NCBI GenBank assembly: GCA_027886175.1
Contig: JAJNNQ010000019.1
Span: 17,007,501-17,071,500 of the forward strand
DNA: 64,000 nucleotides
From: Phylloscopus collybita
Lineage: Eukaryota > Chordata > Aves > Passeriformes > Phylloscopidae
Reading direction: 5' to 3'
Part shown: positions 15,332 to 26,966 of the stretch, piece after piece
Numbering within the stretch: the first letter of the stretch is position 1
How the letters are laid out: every line of letters begins with the position of its first letter
Position numbers and translations under genes: made by a program
Notes under the pieces: generated by a model
The model's input: the letters and a program-made list of their open reading frames with translations, nothing else
The model's database searches: none
What the model was told of the DNA's origin: nothing

Positions 15332-15998
15332 CTAGAGAGGGTCGAGGTCCGGTTTGGGCGCCACGTGCGCCAGGCTGCCGCGGCCGCCGTCGCCGTGCGC
15401 GCTGTGCCCGCGGCACGAGTAGTGAGTCCGGCTGTCGCCCGGCCGGTGGTGCGGCGGCGGCGGCGGCGACTCCGTGTGCGCCCCCTCATTGTTCTGAGTG
15501 CTTAGGAACGGGGTGCTCTCGGCCACCAGCTCCTCGTCAGACTCGCTGTAAGAGGCGCTGCTCAAGGAGAAGGAGTCCCGGACGGCTCTGGCTCTGTGAG
15601 GGATGTGCCCGTTCAGTTTGGATTTTTTCCACCGCCTGTTGCTGCTGGCTGTTTTCTTTGGCTGCTCTAGCGCTGTGACGTACTCCTGCGTCGTCTCGTA
15701 CTCGTCGTCCTCTGTGATGCGGAAGGGGCTGGAGGGCAGGCTCCCCATGCTGTCGTTTAGGTAGGTCTTCCTTTGGTAGTAGCTGTCGTACCTCTGCGTG
15801 TCCTGGAAGGGGAGCTGGTACCGCCGCAGGAGGGGCTGCTGCTCCTCCACGCGGAAGCTGATGGGGGCCGCCGGCGGCAGGGACACGGCGTGCGCCGAGT
15901 TGGGGGAGGTGATCTCGAAGGTGGGCACCTGCGTGGGCATCGAGTAGTGGAAGTCAACAGGCGACAGGCGTGCTGGTGTGGTCAGGGCCGACACGTAC
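15332..15998 (-). CDS. NRG2: NRG2 last coding exon: cytoplasmic tail
   Basis: Neuregulin 2 is a membrane-anchored growth factor; its EGF domain is a ligand for ErbB3/ErbB4. This exon encodes most of the intracellular tail. After a 'tgcttttccag' acceptor, one base completes the Arg codon from the previous exon. The frame then reads YVSALTTPARLSPVDFHYS, VPTFEITSPNSAHAVSLPP and, near the end, DDEYETTQEYVTALEQPKK and AESTPFLS, with stop TAG at 15332-15334. The exon is 667 nt: 1 base plus 222 codons including the stop. The conserved tail motifs match NRG2. The segment that is Pro/Gly-rich in mammals (as I recall) is shorter and more hydrophilic here (QDTQRYDSYYQRKTYLND), and SPPPPPHHRPGD sits on a CCG-rich stretch. 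Confidence 0.95.
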
Positions 15999-17387
15999 CT
16001 GGAAAAGCAACACCGCTGTTTGGACACCGAATGGCCCCAAAAACCGCCAGCCGAGCCCGCGCTTTGCTGAACGCCTGGCCCAGGGACCCCTGAGGCCTCC
16101 AGTGAACCTGCTCGTGGAGGTTCTCCTGGGGAATCAGGTGGAGGGACCTTGCACTGCTGTGCCAAGGGAGGGAGAGCTGCTGGCTTTAATGGGCAGCATC
16201 CCCCAAACTGCTTCTCCCGAGGGACTCAGTGCACAATTCCCACTCTGCATCGCTGCAAACCCTGCAGCATCTCACAGCAGGCTGAGTCATGGCTTCACTG
16301 CCTCCCATCTGCCTGACAGCTGCTTTCTGTTCCCTCTGGAGCTGCCAGGCTTGTCACTGAGGAAGGTCCCTGGAATTCCCTCTCCCTGCTCAGGCCGCAG
16401 ATGGGGAAACCCTGGGCATTAGTTTCCCTGACTCAGCAAAAATCTTGTGTCTCAAAAGGCCATCTACCACTTTGATTTGCTCTAGTGACAACATCAGTGT
16501 GGTCCCTCAGGTCTGGTCTAGCCCCTCTCCAAACGGCCCTTCCTTCAGCACCACCTCTTCCTAAGGAGCAGATGTTGTTTTCTCTTAATATTCCCAGTGG
16601 TGTCTCTGCCCAATCCACCTGCCCAGGCTCTCTCACTCGTCCAGGGCCTTTTTAGCCATGTGTTTTGTGATGTATCAGATCTCCATGGGAGCTAGGTCAG
16701 TCTGCCTGAATGGACCAGGGACAGGAATGAGAGCAGGAGATGCTGCCTTTCTCCTCTGCCCCATGGACAAGTTCCACTGCCTTGAGGGGTAACTGCCCAA
16801 GAGGGCCTGGATGGCCACCAAGAGCCACTTATGGCTACCTGCAAAGGGCTGGAGTAAGGGTGAAGATGTGCTTCTGCTCCATGAGGAAACAGACTGGGAG
16901 GAGGACAAGTGCTGCTGCTGGTGTCTCAGCTCTGCAGTTGTGTTCCTTGAAGGCTGGGTCACACCGAGTCCTGTCCCAACATGCAGCACCCTCTCACCTG
17001 GCCATCCAGGACTGTGCTGAGGACAGACACCTTTTCCCCAAGTACCTGAGGGCCAGACCCTACTTGGCAGCTCACCAAGCTCCCCCCGGGTGTTCTCCCA
17101 GCCAGTTTTTCTCTACCAGTTGCTGACTGCAGCCAGGCATATTCTGCTCCTATCACCCCTGTGCTCCAAACCTACATTGCCACCAGCATGCAGAGCTGGC
17201 TGCTGCCCCAACCAGAGTGGCCTCCTGAGGAAATTGGCTTCCTCTGACAGGACATGGGCTGGAGTTTCCCCAATTCTACCACGGCACCGCTGCTCTAGGG
17301 CTGGCGAAGGCAAACATTTCTGCGTTTTTGGCACAGAGGGATGGCACATCTGCTGTGCTGGGGTGGCACCAAGCAGTGGGGTCTGAC
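15999..17387 (-). other. NRG2: NRG2 intron
   Basis: This is a 1.39-kb intron between the last two coding exons. I see no exon, recognised repeat or RNA gene in it. Confidence 0.85.
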
Positions 17388-17612
17388 CTCTCGCTGTGGG
17401 GCGAGTCCCGCAGGGAATCCACCGAGTCGCGGTACTGCGTCGTGGGCCTCCGCTGGTCCTCGATGCAGAAGGTGGCCCCGCGGCGAGCCCGCGCCTCCAC
17501 GCAGGCAGGGCTGTTGCATTTGCTGGTTCCCACCGAGGACAGCATGATCCCAGACTGGGAATCTGAAGTCAGACTCTCTGTTCTCTCCAAGCTCCAGGTG
17601 TGGCTTTCGTGT
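17388..17612 (-). CDS. NRG2: NRG2 cytoplasmic-tail exon
   Basis: The 225-nt exon holds one base completing Arg, 74 codons, and two bases of the next Arg. It reads HESHTWSLERTESLTSDSQS, GIMLSSVGTSKCNSPACVEA, then RDSVDSLRDSPHSE. This is the conserved neuregulin tail block with SLTSDSQSGIMLSSVG. The acceptor is CTCCACAG with a weak polypyrimidine tract. The donor is AG|GTCAGA, with C at +3, weaker than the other donors of the gene. The phase joins exactly to both neighbours. Confidence 0.95.
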
Positions 17613-17718
17613 CTGTGGAGCAAAGCCCATGTGGACAGTGAGCGAGGAATCCCCACCCAGCTCTTCTCCAAAGGCACTGTGTCACATGCTCAGCTCTGCA
17701 TCTCTGCACTAATGTCCC

Positions 17719-17761
<43 letters not shown>

Positions 17762-20053
17762 GGATACATCTGGCCAGGGATGCCCAGATTCCCAACCCTA
17801 CCTTTGATTTGCTTTTCTTTGCTCCTTCTTGGAGATACCATTAGAGGCCAAAAAAGGTAAACCAGTGCAATAGAAGGCATTTATCCCACCACGGAGTAAA
17901 TGGCTGGGAGCAGGATGGGACAGCCTCTGGAGGAAGGCCAGGGCAATTCTGCTTTGTGCTTGCAAAGCGTTCTGGGTGTGGAACAACACGTTGGCTATGC
18001 CAAGGCAAGTCAGCCAAGTTCCTTCAAATGTGCCACCTGCACTGCCAAGTGACAGCCCCTCTGGAATTGCTACCAGAGAGGAGCCAAAGGAAGCCACTCA
18101 AAATTAGCAGAGCATAGTCTACCAAAGACTTTGGCAGCAAGACCCTTTCAAGGTGCTAGACAAAGACCATGATTTGCTGAGCAGTTGGAGCCCCACCAGC
18201 CCCAGTCTTGGTGCAAGAAGGACACCCCACAAGGGCTCACAGGGGATTCACAGACCTGCACACTGGGGACCCACTGGTGCCAAGGCCACCATGTTGACCC
18301 CCAACACTGCAGAAATACTTGATCCATGAGAGCAAACCCTCTGAACTCCCAAACTGCACCAGATGGAGCTGGAGCGTGGGTGGAGGATTTTGGGTGGGGG
18401 TTTACAGAGGAGAACAGCCCTCGTTAAGATTTTCCAAGAACTTGTTAATTATTGATGGCTCCAGGCACATGCTCATTTATAACTTCAAACAGCGTCCTCA
18501 TTAGAGGCACTGATGGAGTAAAATGGAGCCTGATTATGCCAGGAGTTTGCCTCTGGCATCACTTCAAGAGGCACCTGCTTGCTGCACTTGACTCAGGAAA
18601 ATGAGGTGGCAGGTAGCCAGGACCAGAGGCTACCCAAGGTAGGTTCCTCCCTACAGCTGTCATGAGCTAAAGCTGCCCTCCAGATACACCTTTGTGTCTT
18701 CAGAAGGTGCCCAGGGATGGCCCAGGCCTTTGAAGTGAGCACGGAAAGCCAACAAGGTACAGCTCTGCAGGCACAGGAGCCTCTGTGCACCTGGCTCAAA
18801 GTTGCACACACCTATCCAGGGCTGGGCTGAAGAGTATGAATGCAAAAAACCTGGAAAACGTGTTGTCTAGCCCATGAGGAGTGGGATTTTCCTGGAAGAG
18901 TCATTCCCAGGCAATCAAGTCATTCCTGGCTGCCTCTCTACTTGCTGGAGGTAGAGCCAGAGGAATCTGGGGAGGAATTCACCTGAAAATCCCAGTTCAA
19001 CATCTGAAGTTGATCTTGCCCATTGTAACTGAGAGTACTTGCTCAACCCCAAGGAATGCCTGGATCCTAAGGAAACCTGCCTGGAGCCATCTGTGAGCTT
19101 TAGCTGAAAGAATTCCTGCATTCCTGGATGAGTGGAGACAGGGCCATCAGGCTAATGAAGGACATGAGCCAGTCACATACCAAAGGCAAGTGATCTCCAA
19201 GAAAAACCCCTGTCACTGCACAGGAGCTGTCTAAGAGGAGGAGCTGGAACATCCCAACTCAAAACAGGGCACAACTTTCTTTAGAGCATTTAAAAGACTT
19301 TTCTGGACATCATAAAAATAGGGAAATCCATCTGCAATTTAAATGCTCTCAAAAACCTTGAGAAGGTTCATGTGCCAACCCATGGTGTTCTTCCCCCAAT
19401 GGTTATTTTGAAATGAAAACAAAAAAAAAAAATGTCTCATCCTTTGTCACAAAGCACTACTGGTACTTTCCTGCTAGACCAGGTTTTCCAAAAAGCTTCA
19501 GAATTACTTCCAGTGAAAGAGGTGCTACCACCTGAGGTGGAGGTTGATAAATTGCACAGGAACATTTTCTTTCTGGTCAAAACCTGTGACTTCCAAGTCA
19601 GGCCTTGATTCTGAGGAACCAATCAAAACATTTGGTGATGTTTTGTGCACTTTGCCTCCCACAAGGCAAATCCATTCCAAATATGAAACACATAACCTGT
19701 GTGTGCTTAATGAAGTATTTCAGATGTCCAGGTGTGGCTGCAAACACAACCTCAGAAACCTTTCCTACCCTGTTTGGGTCTGTGCAAAGCATGGAAGCAC
19801 AGGTTCATTTCCTCCTGTTTTCCAGCTATGTCAGTGCTGCAGGATTCTGCTGGCACCTCCCTGCAGGTCAAGGAACACACTTTTCCATACCAGCTGTGCC
19901 TGCAAAGTCCTGCAGCGTAGACATGGCCTGCATGTCGCTACAGAGCAAACATCAAGTGAAAACAGAAAGGGAGGTGAAAGGAAAATCTCAGAATCTCACA
20001 GCGTCCTATGGCAAATAGCAGGAGAAAGGTCCAGAGAAAATGGCATACATCAC
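17613..20053 (-). other. NRG2: NRG2 intron
   Basis: This is a 2.44-kb intron. Apart from a (TC)18 microsatellite near its 3' end I recognise no element. Confidence 0.85.
17722..17757. repeat. (TC)18 microsatellite
   Basis: This is a pure dinucleotide run. In NRG2 sense it is (GA)18, located about 110-145 nt upstream of the next exon's 3' splice site, so it does not serve as that site's polypyrimidine tract. Confidence 0.95.
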
Positions 20054-20181
20054 CTCTGGCTGGACGTTGGAGTGGCTGTGGAGCAGTGATGAGACGGGGA
20101 GCAGGAGTGACTTCCCGAAAAGGTTGTCTCTGTTTCCCTTCGGATCACATGCTCGGTGGCAGAAACATTCTTAGAAATATA
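20054..20181 (-). CDS. NRG2: NRG2 cytoplasmic-tail exon
   Basis: 128 nt: 42 codons plus two bases. The frame reads YISKNVSATEHVIRRETETT, then FSGSHSCSPSHHCSTATPTS and SQ, with a split Arg. It matches the neuregulin intracellular segment NV.ATDHVIRRETETTFSGSHSCSPSHHC. The acceptor is ATTTTGCAG and the donor GTGATG. No reported open frame starts here because there is no Met in the exon. Confidence 0.96.
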
Positions 20182-21476
20182 CTGCAAAATAGGAACAATC
20201 CCACAGATCAGCCCCCATCAGTCTGTGAATGCTGCCAAAGAAAAATTTAGCTGGCCTGATTGTTCCTGGTGAACCTGAAATCAGGTGAGTGAATTGAGTG
20301 AACCCAGAAGCTCCGCACCCCACAGGAAGGGACAAGGAGTGTGGAGGTTTTCTCTGCCCCTTCACTTGGAACACTGGGAAAGGGCTGTGGCACATGGATT
20401 GCAGAAAAGTTTAGAGAGCCAAGGGATTCCTCAGAGGACAGTGGTACCTTGTGTAGCTACTGAGCAGAGACACATCTCTGCCCACAGCTGGCTACACCCA
20501 ATCGAGTAGCAGCAAAGAGAGAACAACGTGAAATCTGTTATAGAGGTGAGTCCTACAGAAACACCAGATGTGATCCAAATATTCATGCTGAGATATTCTT
20601 TCATCTAACAACCAGCCCTGCTTCTCACAGGGGCACTAAGCTCTCTCAGAGAGTCAGTACTGTGGGGCCAGGGGCTGTGGTTCTTAGAATTCCCTTTCCC
20701 CCTTTCTTATTGTTGGGATCCGACCTAGTTAAATTTTAATATCCTAAGGCTGACCCAACAGAGCTTGCAACTGATTCATTGGACTCATTTCTAACAGTAC
20801 TTCTTGTTTGGCTCTGCCTCCCCTTTCCCCTTCTTTGACCCCTTTCAAGGCCTTGGTCCAGCGAGGCACTTAAGCCCATTGATGGCCCTCTTGAGTCCAT
20901 GGGGTTTGATGGGAATCTTGCACAACTGGTCACGAGAGCGGCTGAACTGCCCTCTGGATCCTGTCCTAAAGAGACTTAGATTGCTCTCATTGGTGTGACA
21001 GTGGCATCCCACCAGGACTTGCCACCTTTCCCAGGACAGAACCCCTGGCATGGGCAGGTGGGGTGATGGGCAGCTGACCACATCACCGTGATGTGCTTCA
21101 CCACGGTGGCTCCGGTCACTGCTGCGCTGATCCCGTTCGCCATCCCGCAAAGTGGGACTTGACAGGAGAGCATAACAAACAGGAAACATTGGAAAATCTC
21201 TCCTAGTGGAAATTAGGGTCACACTTGATTAATCAAAACAAGCCTATCCCAAATGCCCGAATTCATCCTGTACTTCAAAGCAAAATCACATTTCCCTTCA
21301 GAAATGTTGGTTTTGGAAATGTTTCTACGCAGAATCTTTCTTTCTGCTCAAGTTTGTTCGCGCTTTGCTCCTCACACACAAGCACACGGGTGGGTAAGGA
21401 TACACACCCACATGAAACCCCTGGCAGAAAACAGCCCCTCAGCAGCATGCAGGGAGATGGAGGCAAAGGGTCTTAC
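20182..21476 (-). other. NRG2: NRG2 intron
   Basis: This is a 1.3-kb intron with no exon or recognised repeat. Confidence 0.85.
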
Positions 21477-21600
21477 ATCAGCCATTTGGATTTCCTCAGG
21501 ATCCAAACGTGGATGGCTTGGCCCGTTGGCAAGGCTCCGGTTTTGATGAGCGGGACACATGTTCTGCCGCAAGTGATTATGCATTTGTTTTCTTTGTTTC
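21477..21600 (-). CDS. NRG2: NRG2 juxtamembrane cytoplasmic exon
   Basis: 124 nt: one base completing Lys plus 41 codons, ending in phase 0. It reads KQRKQMHNHLRQNMCPAHQN, RSLANGPSHPRLDPEEIQMA and D. The basic KQRKQ start is the stop-transfer side of the membrane anchor. The acceptor is TTTTTTCTCTCCTAAAG, so AAG rather than the usual CAG. The donor is GTAAGA. Confidence 0.96.
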
Positions 21601-22499
21601 CTTTAGGAGAGAAAAAAGATCTATTAGGAACACTTCTCTCGTGTGGCTCTCTGCCCCCAGAGATGAAGGAGAAGGCAAGTCTTGGACATGTGAATGTTCC
21701 AAGGGTATTTGCAGAAAGTTGCAAACAACAAGAAACAAGTTCAACAAGCTGCCCCACTCAACACCTCCTACTGCTTTTCCAAACAAAAGGTCAACTTTTC
21801 TTCTCATGGACAATTTGGGAAGCTGGGTCCAGGGTCCTCTTTCCAAGACAAGGCCCAGCACAAAGCAGCAGAGCCAGCTGGCAGTGGAGAAGTGGGAAAA
21901 GGGGAAGCAAGTCCTGACTTGGCCTTGGTGACAAAGCACTTGACCTGTCCTGCGTGAAGGACAAAGTGGCAAAGCCTACCCATGGCCATGGTGGGACATC
22001 TGCTCCACAAGACCCACTGAGTTGCAGGGGCACTCTGAACTGAGGTGCAGGCTGAGAAGGAAGAAAAGTGCTGTCCAGGCAGGGAAGGCTCCAACCATAA
22101 AGGGGTTCCCAAGTCTCCTGCCCCATTAGGATTGCTCTGGAAGTCCCTGCAATGTACATAGCTGAGCCCACAGCTCCTGCACAACAGTCCAGTGTGCCTC
22201 TGCTGGCAGAAGCTGAGCTGGTGGCTTGGGGGCCAGCTTCTCCCTGTAACACAGCATCACCTGGCTGGGTAAAATGATGCTGTTGCAGGGGACAAGCAAG
22301 TGGTGCCAGGAAAACCTCCTATTTGGACACAGTCTGGTAGACAGCTTCACTGGCCTTCTGCATGAGACCTTCCTGGGAGTACCACAGCACAACACCTCCT
22401 AAAAACAGCATTTGGGTGAAAGCCATGGTGCTGTGGAATGTGAACACTGCCACTCACTAACCTGTGGCCAGTTCTTGCCTGTCAGCCCCCCATACTCAC
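21601..22499 (-). other. NRG2: NRG2 intron
   Basis: This is a 0.9-kb intron. No element was recognised. Confidence 0.85.
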
Positions 22500-22602
22500 T
22501 TGGTTTTACAGTAAGCTACCACACAGACGATGCCCACCACAAGCAAGGCAACACAGATTCCTGTGATGGTTAAAACCCTCTTCTGGTAGAGCTCCTCTGC
22601 TT
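22500..22602 (-). CDS. NRG2: NRG2 transmembrane exon
   Basis: 103 nt: two bases completing Lys or Glu, 33 codons, and two bases of the next Lys. It reads AEELYQKRVLTITGICVALL, then VVGIVCVVAYCKT. The hydrophobic stretch from about ITGICVALL to VVAYC is the single membrane span. AEELYQKR before it is the short juxtamembrane stalk where neuregulins are shed. The acceptor is TTTGCAG and the donor GTGAGT. Confidence 0.97.
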
Positions 22603-23907
22603 CTGCAAAGGGAGAGAAAGGAAGCAGTTACTGATGGGGTCCAGCAGCAGGGCTGCACCTGGCTGCACAGGAGCCAGCACTGTGTGGGGGTGAGATGGAG
22701 CACAGGGCTCAGGCAGAGACCTCCTACCAATCCACTGCCCATCTAAAGGCTGCCCCAGGCCTGAGCCCAGCTGGCCCAACTTTCCTCACCCTTCAAAAGA
22801 CTCCTTTTGTCTCCCTGCATCTTTGCCCTCTCTCACTTGGTATCTCACCCCTTCTGCACTCACACTTCTCACCTTCTCTTCCCACAGTGACTAATCTCAA
22901 ACAGCCCCACGACTCTCCTCTCCCTTCCAGCAGATCCCCCCTGTCTGGTGCCTTGATCACCTAGCACAGAAACCCTGGAGCATGCCCCACTCCCCACGAG
23001 TACACAGGCCCTGTGATCCCTGATCCCAGGCTCTGCTCTGCCTGGCTGGGGATGCCTCTGCCCCTGCATGCCCTGGAGCAGGGTGGTGTGGGAGGACCAC
23101 CCAGCAACAGGCCCCAAAGCATGTAGGTGCCAAAAGGGACATCCTGGAACAGTCAAAAAGCAGCATGAGGATGGAAAAGTGATAGTGTGCCAGGCAAAGA
23201 AAAGGGAGTGGAGTGATTGAAATACAGGATTTTTAATGAAACCCTAGAAGGAGATCCATACCATTGCATCAGGTAACTCAGAGGCACAGAAAAAATGTAA
23301 GCAGCTGGCTGCTGCCTCTCTCAAATACCACCAAGTGTCACGGGCTACCTTTCAAACCAGAAGAGCCAGTCACTTGCACCAAAACCCAGACCATGCTGGA
23401 AATGAGGTGATTCATTCCCATCAACCAAATCTCCCAGGAAATTATTTGATCTCGCCTGCACTGCACCCAGGCAGCAACACCATGGCAAGGACACCTCTTC
23501 CTCTGTGGCTACACCAGAGCAGAGGTGACATCCAGCAACCTCTGCCGAGAGCAGCAGAGGCAGTTTGGTTCTCCAGCTGGATGTCTGAGAGGAGGATTCA
23601 GTGCAGAGCTGCCATGAGTGTTTCAGTTCAGCAGCTAGGAACAAAGTCCTCACGCCCCCACACTATGTGTTAAAGTTATTGGGGTTTGTGCCTTCTTTAG
23701 TATTCATCGAGTTTTTTCCTTTTTTTTTTCCATCTAGATTAGGCAATAAAAGTCATGCCACGGTTGATGTGCTCAGTGTGCTTCACCACACCTCTCAAAA
23801 TACCTTGAAGAGACCATGTGATATCCCCTGTGCCACCAAACACTCAAATACAAATCCAGAAGAGAAACAGGTCTGGTCCCAGAACCCCCTGGGACTAAAC
23901 TTCAGCC

Positions 23908-23931
23908 AAAAAAAAAAAAAAAAAAAAAAAA
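23908..23931. repeat. A24 tract
   Basis: A run of 24 A in an NRG2 intron, with no clear associated retroelement. Confidence 0.9.
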
Positions 23932-24459
23932 GAACGGAGTGGGAAGCAATGAAACATTCCAGACAACTGGATATTTAGAACAATTTCAGCTTGCCATTCT
24001 AGGTTGAAAAAAACATTTTTGGAGAAAAAAAAAATGGGGTGCTAGGAAAAATGGTTACCTCTTTCTAACTCTTAAAATGGGAATGGAGAAAGTTTTGGCA
24101 AGGGCTGGCAAGGACAACCCTGGCATGAAGATGCAAAATACAATAAACAAAGTCTTCTTGAGGGTTTTCTTTTCTCTACAAGGAACCAGGTGGAGCTGGG
24201 ATGGGGGAAGAGCCCACTCTGGGGTGAAACTCCCCCTTCAGTTACATGTTTCTTTTGCATGGGTGCCTCATTCCAGGCATCAGCAACCACGGCAGACACC
24301 TTTTCTTGCTCTTGCACATCTTTGGGACCTGGATTACAGTTGTACAGGCAGGAGTTTCAGAGATTTTATACAAACTGGGAAAAACCAGCTGGGGGGATCA
24401 TATCCTGGTTATGGATGGCACTAGGCAAGAATTTTGCTAATACCCAGCAAAAACTACTT

Positions 24460-24477
24460 AAAAAAAAAAAAAAAAAA
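24460..24477. repeat. A18 tract
   Basis: A run of 18 A in an NRG2 intron. Confidence 0.9.
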
Positions 24478-25586
24478 GGAGGTCAGTTTTCAGCATGGAC
24501 TCATCCATCAAGCCAATTTTTCCAAAAATTCATCGATAGCAATGCTTTTTGCTACAAAGACTTTTTTTTTCCCTAAGCATAAATCATTCCCTTTGAATCA
24601 TGGAGGGGGAAGAAAGAGCATAGACATTAAAACTATGTGGGGTTTTTGTATGCTTTTTTGTTGTTGTTGTTTGTTTGGGGGGTGTGTTTGTTTATTTGGT
24701 TGGGTTTTTTTACCTATAACAGGTCAAACTTCTTTGGCCAAGGCTCAAATCCCAGCCTTTGTTCTGGTGATCATCTCAGTCTGGGACCCTGACTCTGGCG
24801 TGTCTGACTGCCCTGACCCTTCACCTGAATTGCACAGGGAATATTTCAGTTGATCAGAAATGCAGATTTGGCCTCTCTGTCTCGGGCTGACAGCTCTGCT
24901 ACACGAAGCAGCGAAGCGCGAGGCTGCGCGTCGCCGCTGCAGACTAAAAAATTGAATGATCTGCTGATAGTAATTCAGCTTGGCTCCCAACATCTCATTA
25001 AAGCTGCTGCTCAGCAAGAGCATCTTCACACCGCACAAAACCACCTCAAACAGCGACAGAAAGGAAACGAGAGAGAGCAGACTGCGACTTTGCAGGTAAG
25101 ATCCCAGAGCAGGGCTGGTCCATTTGTGCGTCTCTCTACGCTCTACAAAGCACCACGTCTTCATCAGCAGCGGGGGGTCACTTTTGACAGCAGCAGACAC
25201 TGTGAGACAAACCATGTGGTGATGCCACACAGAGCCAGAGTGCAGCCATGGTGTCACAGCAAGGCATGACAGTGACAGACGGATGACGGAGCAGAGACGG
25301 CGGCAGGCCGGGAGCGGGATGTGCGCGCTTTCTGTGATGGCGTCGAGGAAATGGGTGAGGAAGAGGACAAAAGGTCAACAGAAAAGGGATGCCAAAAATC
25401 CTCCATTTTCAAAGTTTGCTCAAGTGTATTCGCATTAGCAGCACCGCTTTCTCTGAAGGGCCCTGACTGTGAAGTTCACGCATTTTCTGCCTCTGGGGGA
25501 TGCACATCCCAGTCCTGGGGGATCAGGCATGCAAAAAACTAGAGGAGATGCACTGCTCCAGCTTCAGTTGGTGAATGTCCCTCCAC

Positions 25587-25766
25587 CTCAGGTGTAGCCA
25601 CGGTTCATGCCTGCAATGTTGTGATTTTCTGAAATTCCTTTCCCAGGCACAATTCTGGAAAACAGGATAGTATACAATAACATACCCTTGTTTACCAGAA
25701 TTGTGCCTGGGAAAGGAATTTCAGAAAATCAAAACACTGCAGGCACGAACCATGGCTACACTCAGG
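25587..25766. repeat. Near-perfect inverted repeat (hairpin), arms about 78 bp
   Basis: The left arm (about 25587-25666) and the reverse complement of the right arm (about 25685-25766) agree at roughly 70 of 75 aligned positions; the shared core includes 'gattttctgaaattcctttc' followed by 'ccaggcacaattctgg'. The spacer is only about 18 nt, AT-rich (atagtatacaataacata). Three of the mismatches are C/T or A/G, and two of them look like decayed CpG. In - strand (NRG2-sense) RNA all three become G-U wobbles. The form fits a palindromic MITE-like element or a hairpin-RNA precursor; the family is not recognised. Confidence 0.9.
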
Positions 25767-25905
25767 GACCTCAGAAGGCAATTTAGGATCCACAGCTGGA
25801 AGACTGGTGTCCCCATACCTCTAGCAAAGGGAATTGAAGCATCTTCATGGAAGTTCTCCTCTGGCTGACACTGCCAGGCCAATGTTTTTAAGTTACATGA
25901 TAAAT

Positions 25906-26030
25906 CGTAGAATCATCACAGAATCCCAGAATGGTTTGGGTTGGAAGGGACCCTAAAGCTCATCTTGTTCCAACCCAACTGCCATGGGCAGGAGCACCTT
26001 CCACTATCCCAGGCTGCCCAGTCTCTCTGC
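25906..26030 (-). mobile_element. CR1 LINE 3'-end fragment
   Basis: The + strand shows the reverse complement of the CR1 end: 'cagaatcccagaatggtttg', 'ggttggaagggaccctaaag', 'cttgttccaacccaactgcc' and 'atgggcaggagcaccttcca'. It is sense on the - strand and strongly 5'-truncated. It looks younger than the other copies because it stays close to the family consensus I remember. Confidence 0.93.
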
Positions 26031-26942
26031 TCCCTCCTGACCAACCCTGCCTGCTCTTGGCTTGTACACTCCAGGGAAATCTTGTCTCAAGGAGTTGATT
26101 TCCCAACTGCTTATTCAAGGGATAACTTGATATGTATCCAAAACCAGACTGAGGAGAATGGAAAGAAAATAACATGATTATGAGCAACTGGGCAGGAGCA
26201 GGTAAATGCCCAAAGGGGATATTTTGAAAAGCATTTAACTTACTGCAGTGTTTTCCCAAGCTTGCCACTGGGGTGCTCAGCATCACACCCTCCACTCTTG
26301 TGGGCAACTACTGACTTCCCTGGGACAGTTTTCTAGACTCACTTATCTTGTGCCATTGTTCTTTCTTGGAACAATTTCACCCTGCTCAAGGACCAAAACG
26401 AGCTGCTTAATTTCAGGAGGAGGATGTGGCCAAGCTCATCCTGACCCTTGGCAGGATCTGGTGGAGGTTAGTGTGTCTGGGATGGCAATTTCTATAACTG
26501 CCCTGACATTTCTAGAACTTGTCTTCCCATTCCTGGAATGCCTGCCCTTTCCCAAGCAGTGCCTGCTGGCCACCTTTTGGATGGACACAAGACTCCAGGT
26601 TTTCAGTTCAGTACACAAAAAGCATGTTGAATGGAGATGCATGGCAATTGTAACATCCCAGTCAGGCCACACACACCACGCTGCTGCTTGGAACAAAGAA
26701 AAAAGTGCTGCTAAAAATACACCTGCATTTTTATAGGTTTGCATTTAGAATTTGTGATTTGCTTTGGTTTAGTTTTGGTTGTTGTTTTGTTTTGTTTATT
26801 TTTTTTTTCAATCCAAACATCTATATTGATGCCAGGGAAGAGAACAGAACAGCTGATTTTTTAATCATCCCATTAAAGCCATAAATATAATGTTGGAAGC
26901 TCTTAATGGCTTCTGATTAATAAATGAATGGTTGTTCCATAC

Positions 26943-26966
26943 CCTTTAATTCAAATCCAAGATGCT
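26943..26966 (-). CDS. NRG2: NRG2 24-nt microexon (beta1-type, HLGFELK)
   Basis: The exon is exactly 24 nt. Two bases complete a Lys codon, seven codons encode HLGFELK, and one base makes Glu with the next exon, giving ...FSK-HLGFELKE-AEELYQ. This is the neuregulin beta1-type juxtamembrane insert, placed between the EGF domain and the membrane span, where it affects stalk length and shedding. The acceptor is TGCATTGGCAG behind a very long pyrimidine tract (about 26968-27010 on the + strand as purines). The donor is GTATGG. Exon and phase were recognised by translation and are too short for ordinary gene finders. Confidence 0.93.

Larger units (their letters stand above)
22603..26942 (-). other. 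NRG2: NRG2 intron (microexon to transmembrane exon)
   Basis: A 4.3-kb intron. It contains A-tracts at 23908 and 24460, a G/T-rich stretch near 24645-24715, an unexplained CpG-cluster block at 24840-25100, a long palindrome at 25587-25766, and a CR1 fragment near 25.9 kb. No further coding exon was found. Confidence 0.8.

Noticed and set aside
15121..15678. Lys-, Arg- or Phe-rich frames over the NRG2 stop region
   Set aside because: They are shadows of the last NRG2 exon plus the A24/T24 tract.
24745..25257. 170-codon - strand frame as an extra NRG2 exon
   Set aside because: No neuregulin similarity and no phase-compatible acceptor/donor pair on the NRG2 strand; kept only as a possible regulatory block.
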